From positions 186,001-250,000 of the forward strand of contig CAVXXX010000003.1 of the NCBI GenBank assembly GCA_963765935.1: DNA of 64,000 nt, in the 5' to 3' direction. Shown here piece by piece: positions 8,029 to 16,886 of this stretch (the stretch's first letter is position 1; each line of letters begins with the position of its first letter). Source of the DNA: JAMXLG01 sp963765935. Its GTDB lineage: Bacteria > Vulcanimicrobiota > Vulcanimicrobiia > Vulcanimicrobiales > Vulcanimicrobiaceae. Position numbers and translations under genes: made by a program. Under the pieces are notes generated by a model, which saw only the letters and a program-made list of their open reading frames with translations, was not told where the DNA came from and ran no database searches.

Positions 8029-9231
8029 GTGAAATTTCGAACGCTGAACGACCTGGACGTTCGCGGCAAGCGCGTATTGGTACGCGAAGACCTCAACGTG
8101 CCCATGAAGGATCCTTCGGCAAGCTCAGGACAGGCGCAAATTGCGGACTACACCCGTGTCGACGCCGCCATTCCAACGCTTCGCGCGCTGCTCGACCGTG
8201 GCGCGCGGGTCATCGTTCTCTCGCATCTCGGGCGCCCCGACGGCGAACCGAATCCGAAGTACTCGCTTCGTCCGGTTGCCGCGGCGCTCTCCGAACGGCT
8301 GCACACGAACGTGGCGTTCGCGGAAGACTGCGTCGGGCCGGTCGCGCAGAAAGCAGTGGATGCGCTGACGGACGGCTCGATCGTTCTGCTCGAGAACGTG
8401 CGCTTCCATAAGGAAGAGGAGCAGAACGATCCGCAGTTCGCAAAAGAACTGGCGTCGCTCGGCGATATCTACGTGAACGACGCGTTCGGTACCGCGCATC
8501 GCGCGCACGCGTCGACCGAGGGTGTCGCGCATCTGCTTCCCAACGCCGCGGGTCTCTTGATGGAATCGGAACTTGCCGCACTCGCGCGCCTCACATCTAA
8601 TCCGGCGCATCCGTATGTCTGCGTCATCGGCGGCGCGAAGGTAAAAGATAAAGTCGGCGTCTTTAAATTTCTTATGAAGACCGTTGACGTGTTCTGCATC
8701 GGCGGCGGGATGGCAAACACGTTTCTCGCCGCACGCGGAACCAACGTGGGGCGCTCGCTGCGCGACGACGATCTCGGCCCGGCACGTGAGATTCTGGAAT
8801 TCGCCGACGCGCAAGACGTCACGCTTCACTTGCCGGTCGATGCCATCGTGTCGACCGCATTCGACAACGACGAAGCAGCGCACGCCGTGAACATCGAGAA
8901 CGTCAGCGACGAGATGATTCTCGATATCGGTCCGCAGACGGCCCATGCGTATGCCGACGTTATCACGCACGCGAAGACGATCGTTTTCAACGGCCCGATG
9001 GGCGTCTATGAAAAGCGCGCGTATCAAACCGGAACACGCATCGTCGGCGAAGCAATCGCGAAAGCGACACGAGGCGGCGCGACGAGCGTGGTCGGCGGCG
9101 GCGACGCTGCGGCCGCAGCGCACATGCTCGGCTTTGCCGACGCAATGACGCACGTCTCAACCGGCGGCGGCGCAACGCTGGAATTCCTGGAAGGACGAAC
9201 GCTGCCGGGCGTGGCGGCATTGGAGTCTTAG
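8029..9231 (+). CDS. pgk: Phosphoglycerate kinase with an in-frame repeat insertion
   Basis: 400 residues from the GTG at 8029. Family blocks are clear: LVREDLNVPMKD, SHLGRPDGEPN, LLENVRFHKEEE, ALASLGDIYVNDAFG-type segment, GGAKVKDKVGV, FNGPMGVYE and GGGDAAAA. It transfers phosphate between 1,3-bisphosphoglycerate and ADP. Residues about 29-36 (PSASSGQA), between the first strand and QIADYTRVD, replace what is normally a one- or two-residue turn and come from a short dispersed repeat at 8113-8135. The stop TAG overlaps the GTG of tpiA by one base. Confidence 0.96.
   Translation: MKFRTLNDLDVRGKRVLVREDLNVPMKDPSASSGQAQIADYTRVDAAIPTLRALLDRGARVIVLSHLGRPDGEPNPKYSLRPVAAALSERLHTNVAFAEDCVGPVAQKAVDALTDGSIVLLENVRFHKEEEQNDPQFAKELASLGDIYVNDAFGTAHRAHASTEGVAHLLPNAAGLLMESELAALARLTSNPAHPYVCVIGGAKVKDKVGVFKFLMKTVDVFCIGGGMANTFLAARGTNVGRSLRDDDLGPAREILEFADAQDVTLHLPVDAIVSTAFDNDEAAHAVNIENVSDEMILDIGPQTAHAYADVITHAKTIVFNGPMGVYEKRAYQTGTRIVGEAIAKATRGGATSVVGGGDAAAAAHMLGFADAMTHVSTGGGATLEFLEGRTLPGVAALES
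8113..8135 (+). repeat. Short dispersed repeat inside pgk
   Basis: The block contains CTTCGGCAAGCTCAGGACAG, related to the AAGCTCAGGGTGACA block in ileS and to GGCTCAGGATGA at the tpiA end. It adds eight residues (PSASSGQA) in frame to pgk. Confidence 0.7.
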
Positions 9232-9995
9232 TGCCGCGCACCATCATCGCCGGAAACTGGAAGATGCATAAGACCGCTGCGCAGACGCGCGCGTTCTTCG
9301 ATGCGTTTCTCCCGCAGCCGCCCGGTTTTCAAAAGGCGTGCGACGTCGTCGTTGCGCCGCCGTATACGGCGCTTGCGACGGCACACGAAATTCTTTCGAC
9401 GCGATCGGATTTCGCGCTCGGTGCTCAGAACGTTCACTGGGAATCGCAGGGAGCGTATACGGGTGAGATCAGCGTTCCGATGCTGGCGGAACACGGTGTG
9501 AGCTACGTGATCGTCGGTCATTCGGAACGCCGCGCGTTCTTCAATGAACTCGACCGGATCGTCAACCTCAAGGTGAAGGCAATACTCGAACACGGTCTTA
9601 CGCCGATCGTCGCCGTCGGTGAAACGCTCGGCGAACGCGAAGCCGGCATGACCGACCAGCGCGTCGTCGCGCAGACGCGATTGGCGCTCGACGGGCTAAG
9701 CGACGCCGATATCGAGCAAGTTGTGATAGCATACGAGCCCGTTTGGGCGATCGGTACCGGGCACAATTGCGATCCCGCCGAAGCGAACGCAGTGATGGCG
9801 GCGATTCGCACGTGCGTTCCGGCGCTCGACGACGTTCCGATTCTCTACGGCGGCAGCATGAAAGCGGAGAACGTCGCGGCGTACATGCAGCAACCACATA
9901 TCAACGGCGGCCTCGTCGGCGGCGCGTCGCTGGATCCCGAAGGCTTTGCAACCCTCGTCCGCAACGCATCCCTCGACCAGGCTCAGGATGAGTGA
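9231..9995 (+). CDS. tpiA: Triosephosphate isomerase
   Basis: 254 residues from a GTG that shares a base with the pgk stop. The catalytic features are present: AGNWKMHK (Asn/Lys), VIVGHSERR (His) and AYEPVWAIGTG (Glu on loop 6), then LYGGSMKAEN and INGGLVGGASLDP. It interconverts dihydroxyacetone phosphate and glyceraldehyde 3-phosphate. The last residues (SLDQAQDE) are encoded by a copy of the dispersed repeat, so the natural C-terminus was probably rewritten by that element. Confidence 0.96.
   Translation: MPRTIIAGNWKMHKTAAQTRAFFDAFLPQPPGFQKACDVVVAPPYTALATAHEILSTRSDFALGAQNVHWESQGAYTGEISVPMLAEHGVSYVIVGHSERRAFFNELDRIVNLKVKAILEHGLTPIVAVGETLGEREAGMTDQRVVAQTRLALDGLSDADIEQVVIAYEPVWAIGTGHNCDPAEANAVMAAIRTCVPALDDVPILYGGSMKAENVAAYMQQPHINGGLVGGASLDPEGFATLVRNASLDQAQDE
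9969..9995 (+). repeat. Short dispersed repeat at the tpiA/gpmI junction
   Basis: CCTCGACCAGGCTCAGGATG (9971-9990) belongs to the same family as the copies in pgk and ileS. It supplies the tpiA C-terminus and the sequence just ahead of gpmI. Confidence 0.6.
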
Positions 9996-9999
9996 GCGA

Positions 10000-11544
10000 A
10001 TGATTAAACCGGTCGTTCTTGCCGTACTCGATGGCTGGGGCTGCAGCGATTCCGACTACGGCAACGCAATCGCCGCAGCGACGCTGCCGCATTGGCATGC
10101 ATTCTTCCAAAAGTATCCATGGACGATGCTCGATGCATCGGGCGAATCGGTCGGCTTGCCCAAAGGAATCATGGGCAATAGTGAAGTCGGGCACATGAAC
10201 CTCGGCAGCGGCCGCGTCGTTCCGCAAGGCGTCGTGATCATCGATGCAGACATCGCCTCGGGAGCGTTCGAGAGCAACGCCACGCTCGTGCAATGCCTGG
10301 AACACGTCAAACGCACCGGCGGCACACTTCACCTGATGGGACTGCTCTCCGACGGACAAGTGCACAGCTCGGTCGTGCATCTTTTCGCGCTCGTTGATGC
10401 AGCCGTCGATGCAAACGTTCCGCTCGCCGTGCACGCGTTTCTCGACGGCCGCGATACACCGCCGCGTTCCGCCGAAACGTACGTCACGCAACTCGAAGAA
10501 AAGCTCGGTACGGTCGGACGGCAGGGCGCCATCGCATCGGTCTGCGGCCGATTCTACGCGATGGACCGGGACAAGCGCTGGGAACGGACGCAGCAAGCCT
10601 ACGACATGCTCGCGCGCGCAAGCGCAAAGTACCACGCTGCCGATGCCTTCGCTGCGGTACGCATGGGATACGAACGCGACGAGAACGACGAGTTCATCGT
10701 GCCGACGATTGTTGGCGAAGCACGGCCGGTGAAAGATGGCGATGCCAGCATCTTCTTCAACTTCCGCCCCGATCGCGCGCGCCAGATGACGCTTGCATTC
10801 AATAACGATCCGTCGGTGCCATTCGATAAAATCGCATACGAGAACCTGATCTTCGCGACGATGACCAAGTACGACGAGACGTACCCGAACCCGGTGCTCT
10901 TCGGACCGCGCCCGCAATTCGAAACGTTCGGTGAGATCGTCTCGCGCGCAGGCTTGCGCCAATTGCGCCTCGCCGAAACCGAGAAATACGCGCACGTTAC
11001 GTACTTCTTCAACGGCGGCCGCGAGGACGTCTTCGAAGGCGAAGATCGCACGTTGATTCCGTCCGATCGCAGTGTCCCTACCTACGATCGTGCGCCCGCG
11101 ATGCGAGCAAAAGAAATTACCGATTTCGCCGTGCACGACATCAAAAGTGCCGCGCACGATGTGATCATCATGAACTATGCGAACGCGGATATGGTCGGAC
11201 ATACGGGGATGTGGGAACCGACGGTCGAGGCCGTCGAGGTGCTTGATGGCTGTCTGCAACGACTTGCCGACGCAGTATGCAGCGCCGGCGGACTGCTTGC
11301 GATCACGGCGGATCACGGGAACGCCGAAGAAAAACTCGACAAAGACGGCAATCCACTCACCGCGCACACAACGAATCCGGTGCCGTTCATTCTCGTGAGC
11401 AATGACGTGCGGGGAAGGCTTGCTTCCGGCGGGAAACTCGGCGACGTGGCGCCGACGCTGCTCTCGATCATGGGTCTTCCCGTGCCGGCGGCAATGACCG
11501 GCACGAATTTATTCACGCCGGAAACCGTGGCTTCACGCAAGTAA
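10000..11544 (+). CDS. gpmI: 2,3-bisphosphoglycerate-independent phosphoglycerate mutase
   Basis: 514 residues from the ATG at 10000 (MIKPVVLAVLDGWG); another in-frame ATG at 9988 lies inside the repeat and overlaps tpiA. It is an alkaline-phosphatase superfamily enzyme with two Mn ions: DGWG and GNSEVGHMNLGSGR carry the metal-binding Asp and the phospho-Ser, HAFLDGRDTPP marks the phosphotransferase domain, and MNYANADMVGHTG and ITADHGNAEE supply the late metal ligands. It converts 3- to 2-phosphoglycerate without a bisphosphoglycerate cofactor. Confidence 0.95.
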   Translation: MIKPVVLAVLDGWGCSDSDYGNAIAAATLPHWHAFFQKYPWTMLDASGESVGLPKGIMGNSEVGHMNLGSGRVVPQGVVIIDADIASGAFESNATLVQCLEHVKRTGGTLHLMGLLSDGQVHSSVVHLFALVDAAVDANVPLAVHAFLDGRDTPPRSAETYVTQLEEKLGTVGRQGAIASVCGRFYAMDRDKRWERTQQAYDMLARASAKYHAADAFAAVRMGYERDENDEFIVPTIVGEARPVKDGDASIFFNFRPDRARQMTLAFNNDPSVPFDKIAYENLIFATMTKYDETYPNPVLFGPRPQFETFGEIVSRAGLRQLRLAETEKYAHVTYFFNGGREDVFEGEDRTLIPSDRSVPTYDRAPAMRAKEITDFAVHDIKSAAHDVIIMNYANADMVGHTGMWEPTVEAVEVLDGCLQRLADAVCSAGGLLAITADHGNAEEKLDKDGNPLTAHTTNPVPFILVSNDVRGRLASGGKLGDVAPTLLSIMGLPVPAAMTGTNLFTPETVASRK

Positions 11545-11554
11545 GGAGATTCGC

Positions 11555-12367
11555 TTGATCGACCGTCGCGCGCCCAACGACAAACTGCTTGCGCACGATG
11601 CGTCGCGCATTGAGGAAGCGGCAGGGGGACCAGTCGACGTCGCGATCATTTTGGGAACCGGTCTCTCCTCGGCGGTGCGCGACCGTTTCAAACACACATC
11701 GATCCCATATGATACGCTGCTCGGCATGCCCGTTGCCGCATTGCGCGGGCACGCAGGCGAAGCGCTCGTAGGAACGTGGCAAGGGAAGCGCGTCCTCGCG
11801 TTTGCGGGACGCGTGCATCTCTATCAGGGATTCTCACCGGCACAAGTGACGGTGAACGTGCGCCTTGCCGCGCAGGCGGGCGCAAAGGTTGCGATCATCA
11901 CCAATGCGGCGGGCGCGGTGAGTCAGAATTTTTCGACCGGCGATTTGATGCTGATCTCCGATCACATCAATCTCACGGGCCGCAACCCGCTCGCCGGCTG
12001 GCCGCATGCGAATCCGTTCCTCGATATGACGGACGCATATTCCGAACGTCTACGCGCTATCGCGAAAAGCGTCGCGAAATCGCAGGCGCAGCTGCGCGAA
12101 GGCGTGTATGCGGGGCTGCAAGGCCCAAGTTTTGAAACCCCCGCGGAAGTCGAGTATCTTCGCCGCATCGGCGCCGATGCGGTCGGCATGTCGACGGTCT
12201 TAGAAACTATCTTCGCGCGTTTCATCGGCATGGGCGTGCTCGGCATCAGCTTGATCACGAACGCGGCTGCCGCCAAAGACACGAACCATGCCGACGTTAC
12301 CGCAATCGGCCACGAGCGCAGCGGTGCGCTCGCCGACCTCATCGGGGATTTTCTGGCGAAGCTTTAA
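11555..12367 (+). CDS. punA: Purine nucleoside phosphorylase (trimeric type)
   Basis: 270 residues from a TTG preceded by AAGGAG. Blocks typical of the trimeric PNP family are LGTGLSSAV, GHAGEALVGTWQGK, GRVHLYQGF, ITNAAGAVSQNF, GDLMLISDHINLTG and VGMSTVLE. It splits purine (deoxy)nucleosides to base plus ribose-1-phosphate in salvage. It lies ten bases after gpmI and is likely cotranscribed with the glycolytic operon. The stop codon interlocks with that of the convergent monooxygenase (TTAA, 12364-12367). Confidence 0.9.
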   Translation: MIDRRAPNDKLLAHDASRIEEAAGGPVDVAIILGTGLSSAVRDRFKHTSIPYDTLLGMPVAALRGHAGEALVGTWQGKRVLAFAGRVHLYQGFSPAQVTVNVRLAAQAGAKVAIITNAAGAVSQNFSTGDLMLISDHINLTGRNPLAGWPHANPFLDMTDAYSERLRAIAKSVAKSQAQLREGVYAGLQGPSFETPAEVEYLRRIGADAVGMSTVLETIFARFIGMGVLGISLITNAAAAKDTNHADVTAIGHERSGALADLIGDFLAKL

Positions 12368-13830
12368 GCCGGTCCAAACCAAGTCGTCAGCGCTTCGGCG
12401 AGTCCGTCCTGCGTTTTCTCTCCCACCCACGCAACGTATCCATCGGGTCGAACCAACACGGCAGTTGGTGCAGCGACCGCGCCGAGTGCCGGAAGCTCCC
12501 ATTGGCCATCGTACGTTGCGTCGATCAACCGAACGCGATTCGCCCAGCCGGTACTATCAAAGCGGCGCGGCTCACCGAAGTTGAGTAATACCGGCCGCGC
12601 ATCATGCAGCAGCGTGAACACGCGCATGGCACCGCCGGCCGTCGCGATGTCGAGATCCGGCATGCGACGTCCGAGCAACGGGTGTCCTTCGCCGAGATCA
12701 TAGTGCACGTTCAGGCCTGACATCATTGCAGCAAATCGTTTGTGCGGCTCGTCCATGCCCAGCAGCTCCGACATCGTCTCGCGCAACGCTGTGAGGCGAT
12801 CGTCCTTGCCGCGCAGAAGCGCCATTTGCGCGATCGCATTGCGCACGACTCGTGCGCCAACCGGATGACGCTCGGCGTGATACGTGTCGAGAAGGCTTTC
12901 CGGTGATGTTCCGTTCACGACCTGCGCGAGCTTCCATCCGAGATTCACCGCATCTTGAACGCCGATGTTCAGTCCCTGGCCACCCACCGGCGGATGAACG
13001 TGGGCCGCATCGCCCGCCAACAAGACGCGTCCGTCGCGATAGCTAACCGCTTGTCGAGCCACGTCGGTGAATCGGGAGATTGACGTCGGACTGTGCACCC
13101 CGTAGTCCGTGCCGTATACGGCGACGAGGGCCTCTCTGAGGTCATGCAACGTCGGTTCGCTGCGCTGTTGAAGAGCTTGTTCGGTAACAAGGACGCCTAC
13201 CGGTCCGTCATCGAGCTTGCTGAACGCGTGCACCCCTAATGCGTCGTGACGCAGTCCCCACTGCGGCTCCTCGTTCAACTCCACCTGCGCGATCAAACTG
13301 CTTGTTGTCGCATCGGATCCCGCGAACTCGATGCCCGCCGCTTTGCGCACGATACTTCGTCCACCGTCGCACCCGACAAGATAGCTCGCGCAAGCGGACG
13401 TGCCGTCTGAGAGTTTAACCTCGACGCCCCCATCGTCTTGCGTGAAGCCAACGACTTCACGTTCGCGATAGATCGGCACGCCAAGTTCACCAACCCAACC
13501 GGCCAGTATGCGTTCGATGTGTTTCTGAAAGAGCGCGAGCAGATAACTGTGGCGCGTCGGAAAGCCGCCGATCTCCAACGGGATCCACGCAAAGCTAGTC
13601 CTTGTATGCGTTTGACCCTCCGATAGGAACCGGTCGGCAACGCCTCGCTGATCGAGCACCTCGATCGTGCGCGAATGTAAACCGCCTGCCCGCGTACCGT
13701 TGAGGTGCTGGTTAGCGCGACGTTCGATAATCGCAACGTCGACGTGCGCCAGCGCTAACTCGGCCGCCAACATTAATCCGGTAGGACCACCGCCCGCAAT
13801 GAGTACGGCGTGTTCAGCAATTTGATCCAT
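12364..13830 (-). CDS. FAD-dependent aromatic hydroxylase-type monooxygenase
   Basis: 488 residues. The N-terminal FAD-binding Rossmann fold reads VLIAGGGPTGLMLAAELA followed by the acidic strand end IIERR. The second FAD motif is GDAAHVHPPVGGQGLNIGV, and the DG block near residue 155 (YLVGCDGGRSIVRKAAGI) is also present. The C-terminal ~100 residues (after RRMPDLDIATAGG) resemble the thioredoxin-like tail of PheA/TfdB-type hydroxylases. The substrate is not predictable; such proteins also occur in antibiotic inactivation. A TATAAT box lies nine bases before the ATG, suggesting a nearly leaderless transcript. Confidence 0.85.
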   Translation of the reverse strand: MDQIAEHAVLIAGGGPTGLMLAAELALAHVDVAIIERRANQHLNGTRAGGLHSRTIEVLDQRGVADRFLSEGQTHTRTSFAWIPLEIGGFPTRHSYLLALFQKHIERILAGWVGELGVPIYREREVVGFTQDDGGVEVKLSDGTSACASYLVGCDGGRSIVRKAAGIEFAGSDATTSSLIAQVELNEEPQWGLRHDALGVHAFSKLDDGPVGVLVTEQALQQRSEPTLHDLREALVAVYGTDYGVHSPTSISRFTDVARQAVSYRDGRVLLAGDAAHVHPPVGGQGLNIGVQDAVNLGWKLAQVVNGTSPESLLDTYHAERHPVGARVVRNAIAQMALLRGKDDRLTALRETMSELLGMDEPHKRFAAMMSGLNVHYDLGEGHPLLGRRMPDLDIATAGGAMRVFTLLHDARPVLLNFGEPRRFDSTGWANRVRLIDATYDGQWELPALGAVAAPTAVLVRPDGYVAWVGEKTQDGLAEALTTWFGPA

Positions 13831-13839
13831 AGGCTGGCG

Positions 13840-13845
13840 ATTATA
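13840..13845 (-). promoter_or_regulatory. Candidate -10 box for the monooxygenase gene
   Basis: TATAAT on the minus strand ends nine bases before the ATG at 13830; transcription from it would start within about three bases of the start codon. No convincing -35 box is visible. Confidence 0.4.
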
Positions 13846-13916
13846 TGGGGCGCCGGGGGGCTTTCCGCAAGCCCCCGCCTATGCGGTATAATGAAAGTAG
13901 AAGGGGTTCTCTTCGG

Positions 13917-15422
13917 CTAAATCCACCAGTTTCCGAGCCACATGCGCGCCATCCGTTGGTCGCTCGAGATTGTCATGCCGCTGAGGATCGGATAGAAATA
14001 CACGAATGTCAGGGCGACGATGGCGAGATACGCGGCGGCGATTCCAATCGCTGTGACTCGCCGGTCGGATTCTTTCCAGCGATTCCAAATCCACATGACG
14101 GCGATCGCGTTGCAAATTGCGATCAGCGGAATGTCGACGTAGAAATGATAGATCCATGCGAGCCGCGGCGACTTTGCCCACGGGAGCCACTGCATCAGAT
14201 ACGCAAGCACGACCAAGCCGTATGCGCGATTGCGTTCGCGCCATGCGAGGTAGCCGGCGAACGGAACGCCGATGAGTCCCGGCCATAACAAGAGTGGATT
14301 CGGAAGCGAGTAGATCATCGCGGCCATCGGAGCGCCGTTGCGGCTCGTATAGTTCGCATAGTAGAGCACGGGGCGTAAATCGAGCGGCCACATCCACCAC
14401 TTCGATGCGTACGGATGCGTCGCGACGAGGTGCGCGTGATACATATATGCACCAACTTGCATATCGACCACATTCGTCAAGGTGTACGGACGAGGAAGCG
14501 ATGCCGGTAGATCGCGCAGCCCGATGAAGTGCGGAACGTAGGCGAGCGCGTAGACGATCGCAATCGCCGCGATCGACACCGCCACAACGGTATCGACCGG
14601 GAACGGAGAAGGACGCTTCTGCATCCAGGCACGGACGGCCGCATATGCAATGACCACCGATGCGACGCCGTACGCCATGACCCCGTACCATTTGCTCGCG
14701 ACGAGCAGTGCGCCGGCGAACGCAAAGAACAGCAGCCATCTCGTTCCGGCCGGCCGTCCCCAAAACAACCGGTGCGCTCCATAAAGCGCGGCCGCGATGG
14801 CGACGGTCACAACGATCTGCGCGTAGAACGCCTCGTGCGCAAAGCGAATCGCAACGACGATCGATGCGGCGGCGATTGCTGCGAGCGCTACGCCGGCGTT
14901 GACAAGTGTTCCCCGTACCGTGCCGATTCGAGCCGGCGCTGCAACCACTGCGTCCCAATATCGCATGAATCCATACAGTGTCGCCAGCGAGAAACAGACG
15001 ACGTACGTCTCCGGCGTGGCGATACGTGATTGCACGAAATGCATGCCGTCCAATGCAAAGAGGACGGCAGCGTACGTCGCGAACACCGTCGAACGTAAGA
15101 CGCGCAGCGCGAGCACGAACGTAAGCACCACCGCGATCGCGCCCGCAACAACGCCGAGAAACCGCCAACCGTAGGATGTGTCGCCGGCGGGAAGACCGCC
15201 GAAGAGCATCACGGAGAGCGTGATCAGAAGTTTCGTGAGCGGCGGATGCGTGCTCTCATAGATGTAGCGGCGTTGCAGATACTCTTCCGCCGCGCGCGCG
15301 AAGTAGACCTCATCGAAAATCTTCTCGGGCGGAAACCAATAGTTGATGAAAAGTAAAATAAAGGAACCGACGCCGAGTGTTGCTGCGATGACGGCGTCGC
15401 GAGAGCGAACGAGAAGCGCCAT
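13917..15422 (-). CDS. GT39-family (protein O-mannosyltransferase-like) membrane glycosyltransferase
   Basis: 501 residues with about 9-11 predicted membrane helices. After the first helix comes the GT-C catalytic loop FDEVYFARAAEEYL and YESTHPPLTKLLI, the DE...HPP signature of the PMT/GT39 family. A second loop has VDMQVGAYMYHAHLVATHPY, and SPRLAWIYHFYVDIP lies near the C-terminal helices, as in bacterial PMT homologues. It would transfer a sugar from a polyprenyl-phosphate donor to secreted protein or another acceptor on the outside of the membrane. It ends in a region that contains a GC-rich hairpin (about 13854-13877) before the monooxygenase gene. Confidence 0.85.
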   Translation of the reverse strand: MALLVRSRDAVIAATLGVGSFILLFINYWFPPEKIFDEVYFARAAEEYLQRRYIYESTHPPLTKLLITLSVMLFGGLPAGDTSYGWRFLGVVAGAIAVVLTFVLALRVLRSTVFATYAAVLFALDGMHFVQSRIATPETYVVCFSLATLYGFMRYWDAVVAAPARIGTVRGTLVNAGVALAAIAAASIVVAIRFAHEAFYAQIVVTVAIAAALYGAHRLFWGRPAGTRWLLFFAFAGALLVASKWYGVMAYGVASVVIAYAAVRAWMQKRPSPFPVDTVVAVSIAAIAIVYALAYVPHFIGLRDLPASLPRPYTLTNVVDMQVGAYMYHAHLVATHPYASKWWMWPLDLRPVLYYANYTSRNGAPMAAMIYSLPNPLLLWPGLIGVPFAGYLAWRERNRAYGLVVLAYLMQWLPWAKSPRLAWIYHFYVDIPLIAICNAIAVMWIWNRWKESDRRVTAIGIAAAYLAIVALTFVYFYPILSGMTISSDQRMARMWLGNWWI

Positions 15423-15470
15423 GGACTGCGCTCATTCGCTTCGGCATCCGGGCATACCGGCAATGCCGGG

Positions 15471-15935
15471 TCACACGATGCTCAACTCCAGCTCTGAACT
15501 TGACCTGAACCCCATTGCCCGGTAGAGGGCTGCAGATTCCTTTGCAGGCCTCATGCGCACAATCGAACATCCATTATTCGTAAGCCAACCGATCGCGGCT
15601 CGCACCAGTGCGCCGGCAAGTCCGTGCCGACGATATTCCGGCCTTACGTAGAGGGCGTTTATCGAGCCGCTTTGTTGCCGTAACGCGTGCGCGCGATAGT
15701 CCTTGACAACCGAGGCAATTGCCATCGCAACGATATCGTCGTCGCGAAAGACCGCGAATGTTTGACTCTCGCCGCGAATCTGGCGGTCGCGAAAATACCG
15801 GACGAACCGTTCGCCCCATCCGTCGATTTCGTCGAGTCGCTCTCCGGACTCGCGCCCCAAGGCGACACGCAAAGGGATCATCCGGTCCAGCTGTGCAACG
15901 GCGAGCGGAACAACACGCAACTCCTCCAGGCGCAT
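15471..15935 (-). CDS. GNAT family N-acetyltransferase
   Basis: 154 residues. The acetyl-CoA-binding motif A is LYVRPEYRRHGLAGALVRAA, and the C-terminal ALYRAMGF motif is present. An N-terminal substrate region (EIDGWGERFVRYF) precedes it. The acceptor is unknown. The ATG overlaps the AraC stop (TAATG), so it is translationally coupled to the regulator and may act in the same response. Confidence 0.82.
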   Translation of the reverse strand: MRLEELRVVPLAVAQLDRMIPLRVALGRESGERLDEIDGWGERFVRYFRDRQIRGESQTFAVFRDDDIVAMAIASVVKDYRAHALRQQSGSINALYVRPEYRRHGLAGALVRAAIGWLTNNGCSIVRMRPAKESAALYRAMGFRSSSELELSIV

Positions 15936-16837
15936 TAGCGTACGTCTTTGGGCGTAATCCCTATCGTCTGTTTCATGAGGCGAGCCATATGGCTTTGATT
16001 GGCGAATCCGGCCTGCATTGCGACGTCTCGTGCAGGCATTCCATTCTCCAGCAAATGCACCGCAGCTTCAACGCGCTTCTGGACGACGTATCGATGCACG
16101 GACGTCCCAACGGTTTCGCGGAATATAAGTTTAAAATGCGACGTGCTAAGGCCCGCAATCGACGCTAAGGTATCGAGCGACAGATGGCGTTCCAGATTGT
16201 CCCCGATGTAATCGAGTACGTGGTTCAAGTCGCAGCGTCCAAAGCGTCCCTGGTGGCGTTCATGTTGGTTCGGAAGCGCATTGCGGATAACATGAACGGC
16301 AAGCGCCAGTCCCAAACTCTCCGAGTAGACATCACATTCCAGGCCGGACTCGTCGAGACTCGCCAAAATGGCCCGGCAAATATGCTCTAAGCGAGGATCG
16401 TGCACTTGAAGTTGCGGTCGCAACGTGATCTGCGAATAGTCGAGGTTCAAGCACTGCGCTGCAAGTTTGATGAACGCAGGACTGAGTGCGATGCTCAGTA
16501 CGCGCGCGGGGCCCGCGTCTTCCCAAAGGATGGGATATCCGATCGGCGAGATATCGATATCACCAGGCGTCTGAATGCGGCGTTCACGGCGCCCCTCACA
16601 ACGACAACTCGCGATGACGGTCGGCCCCAACTGCATGCTGATGTAATGGTTGCGCAGCGGCGTTAACTGGATCGCACCGCCGTTCGCGTGCATAACATGC
16701 GCTTCAAAACCCAATGCAAACCGGCGTCCATTCGGGCGATCTACTCCAACTGAAATGTCGAGCGCCGTATCTTGCATTACCTGCCGAACGCATCGCGCAT
16801 GATTTGTGTGACGGTAACCGAGATCCCGGAGCTCCAT
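15935..16837 (-). CDS. AraC family transcriptional regulator
   Basis: 300 residues from the ATG at 16837 (MELRDLGYRHTNHARCV); the open frame upstream has no family-like sequence. An N-terminal cupin-like sensory half is followed from about residue 195 by two helix-turn-helix motifs: LDTLASIAGLSTSHFKLIFR and AMQAGFANQSHMARLMKQ. The terminator of the preceding receptor gene ends directly at the start codon and no Shine-Dalgarno is visible, so expression may come from readthrough or a leaderless start. The coupled GNAT and upstream TonB receptor are possible targets or partners. Confidence 0.84.
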   Translation of the reverse strand: MELRDLGYRHTNHARCVRQVMQDTALDISVGVDRPNGRRFALGFEAHVMHANGGAIQLTPLRNHYISMQLGPTVIASCRCEGRRERRIQTPGDIDISPIGYPILWEDAGPARVLSIALSPAFIKLAAQCLNLDYSQITLRPQLQVHDPRLEHICRAILASLDESGLECDVYSESLGLALAVHVIRNALPNQHERHQGRFGRCDLNHVLDYIGDNLERHLSLDTLASIAGLSTSHFKLIFRETVGTSVHRYVVQKRVEAAVHLLENGMPARDVAMQAGFANQSHMARLMKQTIGITPKDVR

Positions 16838-16868
16838 AAAAAAGGGCCTCGCCGCGGCGAAGCCCTTC
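16838..16868 (-). terminator. Rho-independent terminator after the TonB receptor, abutting the AraC start codon
   Basis: On the minus strand GGGCTTCGCC pairs with GGCGAGGCCC (one G-U) and is followed by six T residues at 16843-16838; the next base is the A of the AraC ATG. Confidence 0.72.
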
Positions 16869-16886
16869 TCGTTGCAATCGGAGCGC

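Noticed and set aside
7451..8032. Frames overlapping gap, pgk, tpiA and gpmI on both strands
   Set aside because: They are out-of-frame shadows of clearly identified glycolytic genes.
13879..15168. 429-residue frame overlapping the GT39 gene
   Set aside because: Arg/Cys-rich composition with no membrane pattern; the GT39 frame has the catalytic motif and helices.
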